Shown here in pieces: positions 4,573 to 6,586 of a stretch of DNA of 6,586 bases. Source of the DNA: Fimbriimonadaceae bacterium. Lineage in GTDB: Bacteria > Armatimonadota > Fimbriimonadia > Fimbriimonadales > Fimbriimonadaceae. Numbering within the stretch: position 1 is the first letter of the stretch; every line of letters begins with the position of its first letter. Below the pieces are notes generated by a model. That model was given only the letters and a program-made list of their open reading frames with translations. It was not told the origin of the DNA and searched no databases. The translations under genes were made by a program, and so were the position numbers. The stretch spans positions 1 through 6,586 of the forward strand of contig JACMJO010000455.1 in assembly GCA_014380605.1 (NCBI GenBank), in the 5' to 3' direction.

Positions 4573-5669
4573 GCGGATTCCGAACGGGTTCATTCGACCG
4601 GGGACGCATCTCAAGCATGTTCCACGCCTTCTTGCCCGCCCACGCGGTTGCTTCGCTTTTGGAAGTTGACTTGGAAGATCTCTGGGAGAAAGGGAAGCGG
4701 CTGATCCTACTAGACGTCGACCACACGATCGTGAAATGGCGGGCCGAAGAGTTCCCCGATGGGATCGAGGATTGGGTGAACCGAGCAAAGGCGAAGGGAT
4801 TCGATCTGTGCATCCTGAGCAACACTCGGAATCCCGAGAGATTGGCGCGGCTTGCGACTCGACTTGGAATCGAGACGGTTCGCGACAAGTTCAAACCCAG
4901 CCCTGCCATGTTCCGGCTGGCAATGATCAAATTCAAACGCAAGCCGGAAGAGTCGATCATGATCGGCGACCAGATTTTCACGGATATCCTCGGCGCCAAT
5001 AGGAGCGGGATCGACGCGATTTGGGTTCAAAAGATGGAAGGCCGTGAGTTCGCGGGAACCAGAGTGAGCCGATTCGGAGAGAAGCTCCTGCGGTCCACGC
5101 TTTACAAGGCCTTGGTCAGCCCGGTCGATGAATCGCCCGAGGACCCGGACTTGGAGGAAGCCAAACCGTCGGGAAAGCGGGCGCTCATTCGCCAGATCAT
5201 CAAGTTCTGCATTGTGGGCGGGACGTCGTTCATCATCGACTTCGGCCTCTCTATGCTCTTTCTTCGCTTCATCCCCTGGAACGGGATGCTGCTGAGCGAG
5301 GCTCTTGGTGGATGGCTACAAACAACGCTGCCCCAGTTCTTCTCTTGGGCAAAGGATGCGCCAACCGCCGCGATCCCTATCTTGGGCGGCACCGCTTCCT
5401 TCATCGCGATGTTCAACTCGTTCATTTGGAACCGAAGTTGGACATTCAAGGTGAAAGGGAAGGCTGAGCGACTGGCTCAACTGCGCCGGTTTTACACAAT
5501 CTCGATTCTGGGAGCGATTTGGAACACGCTCATCTTTAGCGCCTTCTCCAACATCATCGATGGCCACCCGAATAGAAGTCTCTTTATTGCCAAAGTGATC
5601 GCCGCCGGAGTCGTAGCGGTTTGGAACTTTCTGGGCCAACGCTATTACGCATTTCGAGTCGCGAAGTGA
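4569..5669 (+). CDS. yqeG: YqeG-type HAD phosphatase fused to a GtrA-like membrane domain
   Basis: Two domains are read in one 366-residue frame. Residues 17-180 are a HAD IIIA phosphatase of the YqeG/PGP-phosphatase family: FLPAHAV near the start, motif I DVDHT at 49-53, motif II SNTR at 84-87, Lys109 in FKPSP, and motif III GDQIFTDILGANRSG at 133-147 with Asp134 and Asp139. After an acidic linker (about 184-200), residues 205-365 form a GtrA-like (PF04138-type) multi-pass membrane domain: QIIKFCIVGGTSFIIDFG, FIWNRSWTF at 285-293 and WNFLGQRYYAF at 352-362, with about four hydrophobic segments. YqeG relatives include phosphatidylglycerophosphate phosphatases (GEP4/plant PGPP1), and GtrA proteins are linked to polyprenyl-phosphate-sugar handling, so a membrane lipid phosphate substrate is plausible but inferred. 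ATG 4569 overlaps the mltG stop and has GAGGA eight bases upstream; ATG 4617 (Met17) gives the N-terminus more usual for YqeG. Its place before aroE recalls the Firmicute yqeG-yqeH-aroE order. Confidence 0.88.
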   Translation: MSGFRTGSFDRGRISSMFHAFLPAHAVASLLEVDLEDLWEKGKRLILLDVDHTIVKWRAEEFPDGIEDWVNRAKAKGFDLCILSNTRNPERLARLATRLGIETVRDKFKPSPAMFRLAMIKFKRKPEESIMIGDQIFTDILGANRSGIDAIWVQKMEGREFAGTRVSRFGEKLLRSTLYKALVSPVDESPEDPDLEEAKPSGKRALIRQIIKFCIVGGTSFIIDFGLSMLFLRFIPWNGMLLSEALGGWLQTTLPQFFSWAKDAPTAAIPILGGTASFIAMFNSFIWNRSWTFKVKGKAERLAQLRRFYTISILGAIWNTLIFSAFSNIIDGHPNRSLFIAKVIAAGVVAVWNFLGQRYYAFRVAK

Positions 5670-6457
5670 ACGTCGCCTACGAATGGCATGATGTCCCCCC
5701 CGCCGATTTCGCCGTGATCGGCGATCCGGTGGCCCATTCTCGGTCTCCCCAGATGCACGAAGCGGCCTATCGGGCACTCGGGCTCAACCTCAGATACGTT
5801 GCTGTGCGCGTTTCGGCGGGCAAGGTAGAAGATGCCCTCGATCACTTCCGCGAGTTCGGATTCAAAGGAGTCAACGTAACGGTCCCACACAAGTCTGAGG
5901 CCATGGATTGGGGAGATCCAGACGAGTTGGCGGAAAAGATCGGGGTGGCAAATACCATCGACCTGCAATCCCGGATCGCGACTAACACCGATGGACCCGG
6001 GTTCCTGGATACGCTGGAACCGTTTGCATTCCCACAAGGAGCAACCGCCTTGATTCTTGGGGCGGGAGGTTCCGCGAGAGCAATCGCAGCCGTACTGCCC
6101 TCGGCCGGGTTCCAGGTGTCGATCTGGAACCGGACGGCCACCCGAGCTATCGGCCTGGCACAGGAGTTTGGGTTGGAGTCCGTGGACAAGGCAACTGCCC
6201 GTTTTGACCTTGTGATTAATGCGACCTCTGTCGGGTTGAGCAAGGACCGCATCGCGATCGATTGGAGGAGCGCTAAGCCGGCCACCGTCGCCTATGACTT
6301 GGTCTATGGAAAAACACCATTCTTGGAGGAAGCGACCGCACAAGGACTGCGGGTCGTGGATGGCAAGGAACTGCTTGTGGCGCAGGGAGCCCGGTCGTTC
6401 GAGTTCTGGCTAGGCATCAGACCACCCAGGGACGTGATGCTAGAGGCTATTCAGTGA
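5666..6457 (+). CDS. aroE: Shikimate dehydrogenase (NADP+) AroE
   Basis: AroE reduces 3-dehydroshikimate to shikimate with NADPH in the cytoplasm, the fourth step of the shikimate pathway. The 263-residue product has all main motifs: VIGDPVAHSRSPQMHEAAY at 17-35 with the two shikimate-binding serines, GVNVTVPHK at 68-76 with catalytic Lys76, ANT at 95-97, NTDGPGF at 107-113 with catalytic Asp109, the nucleotide loop LGAGGSARA at 131-139, WNRTATRA at 154-161 (the NRT motif suits NADP), NATSVG at 185-190 and GKELLVAQGARSFEFWLG at 233-250. The commonly seen GAVNT segment is GVANT here. I chose the GTG at 5666, which shares GTGA with the preceding stop; the upstream in-frame TTG at 5621 would add 15 residues unlike the family and overlap the previous gene by 49 bp. 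Ribosome binding signal is weak, so coupling to the previous gene is likely. Confidence 0.95.
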   Translation: MNVAYEWHDVPPADFAVIGDPVAHSRSPQMHEAAYRALGLNLRYVAVRVSAGKVEDALDHFREFGFKGVNVTVPHKSEAMDWGDPDELAEKIGVANTIDLQSRIATNTDGPGFLDTLEPFAFPQGATALILGAGGSARAIAAVLPSAGFQVSIWNRTATRAIGLAQEFGLESVDKATARFDLVINATSVGLSKDRIAIDWRSAKPATVAYDLVYGKTPFLEEATAQGLRVVDGKELLVAQGARSFEFWLGIRPPRDVMLEAIQ

Positions 6458-6586
6458 GGATTCTGAAACCAACGGCCGAGAATATCGCGGAAGCCGGGGA
6501 GATCCTACACTCCGGAAAATTGGTCGTCATTCCAACCGAGACGGTGTATGGCCTTGGCGCGAATGCGCTCGACACCGAAGCCGTGA
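6454..6586 (+). CDS. tsaC: L-threonylcarbamoyladenylate synthase (TsaC/Sua5 family), 5' part only
   Basis: Only the first 44 residues are in the window. GKLVVIPTETVYGLGANA at 21-38 is the characteristic N-terminal motif of the YrdC/Sua5 fold, which binds ATP, threonine and bicarbonate. The enzyme makes threonylcarbamoyl-AMP, the donor for t6A at position 37 of tRNAs that read ANN codons. The start is GTG, sharing GTGA with the aroE stop, with AGAGG seven bases upstream. Whether it is the short TsaC/YwlC form or the longer Sua5 with a C-terminal domain cannot be seen. TsaC is often found beside aroE in bacteria. Confidence 0.92.
   Translation, partial: MRILKPTAENIAEAGEILHSGKLVVIPTETVYGLGANALDTEAV

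Noticed and set aside
5621..5665. TTG 5621 as start of aroE
   Set aside because: It would overlap the upstream gene by 49 bp and add 15 residues (MELSGPTLL...) that are only the shifted reading of the GtrA C-terminus; GTG 5666 forms the same GTGA junction as the next gene.
5645..6343. 232-residue open frame on the minus strand opposite aroE
   Set aside because: It is antisense to aroE, which has all its catalytic motifs. The translation shows no family features, and long antisense frames are common at this base composition.
2413..6586. Defence island, CRISPR, prophage or integrative element
   Set aside because: All genes here are conserved housekeeping families in a tight operon; there is no integrase, transposase, toxin-antitoxin pair, direct-repeat array or attachment site.

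Overview
The window holds bacterial chromosomal DNA with base composition in the mid-to-high 50s % GC by eye, dense with genes and frequently using TTG and GTG starts. A PEP-CTERM surface/export protein, a long-form NadA, heptameric short tandem repeats and the hisN-ruvX-mltG-yqeG-aroE-tsaC gene order suggest an Armatimonadota-like organism (Fimbriimonadia would be my guess). This is inferred from general gene content, not from a marker gene, and other PEP-CTERM phyla are not excluded.

Layout. Bases 1-1438 are read leftward: nadA (quinolinate synthase), then 18 bp after it a small gene with tandem Tudor/Agenet-like repeats that runs off the left edge. Bases 1439-1738 are a divergent intergenic region with an exact TATAAT and a strong ribosome binding site for nadA, a degenerate 7-8 bp tandem repeat, and leader sequence with a small palindrome in front of a rightward single gene. 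That gene (1739-2311) encodes a 190-residue secreted PEP-CTERM protein and ends in a near-perfect intrinsic terminator (2332-2361).

From 2413 to the right edge runs a tightly packed rightward operon of six genes: hisN (histidinol-phosphatase of the inositol monophosphatase family), ruvX/yqgF, mltG, a YqeG-type HAD phosphatase fused to a GtrA membrane domain, aroE, and the 5' end of tsaC. Every internal junction is a start/stop overlap (TTGA, 14 bp, ATGA, GTGA, GTGA), so translation is probably coupled throughout. The products serve histidine and aromatic amino acid synthesis, rRNA/DNA maintenance, peptidoglycan cleavage, probably phospholipid synthesis, and the tRNA t6A modification: a housekeeping operon rather than one pathway.

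The most unusual thing is inside nadA. About 36 codons not expected in the enzyme are made of DNA with a strict 7-bp period (15 heptamers in one phase, 960-1064), whose ends form a 97-bp imperfect palindrome. It looks like a short repeat element that inserted in frame into an essential-type metabolic gene. Other points worth a look are the YqeG-GtrA fusion, the bacterial Tudor-like gene next to nadA and a possible leaderless start for the six-gene operon. I see no tRNA, rRNA, CRISPR array, transposase or phage gene, and no evidence of a new defence or mobile system.
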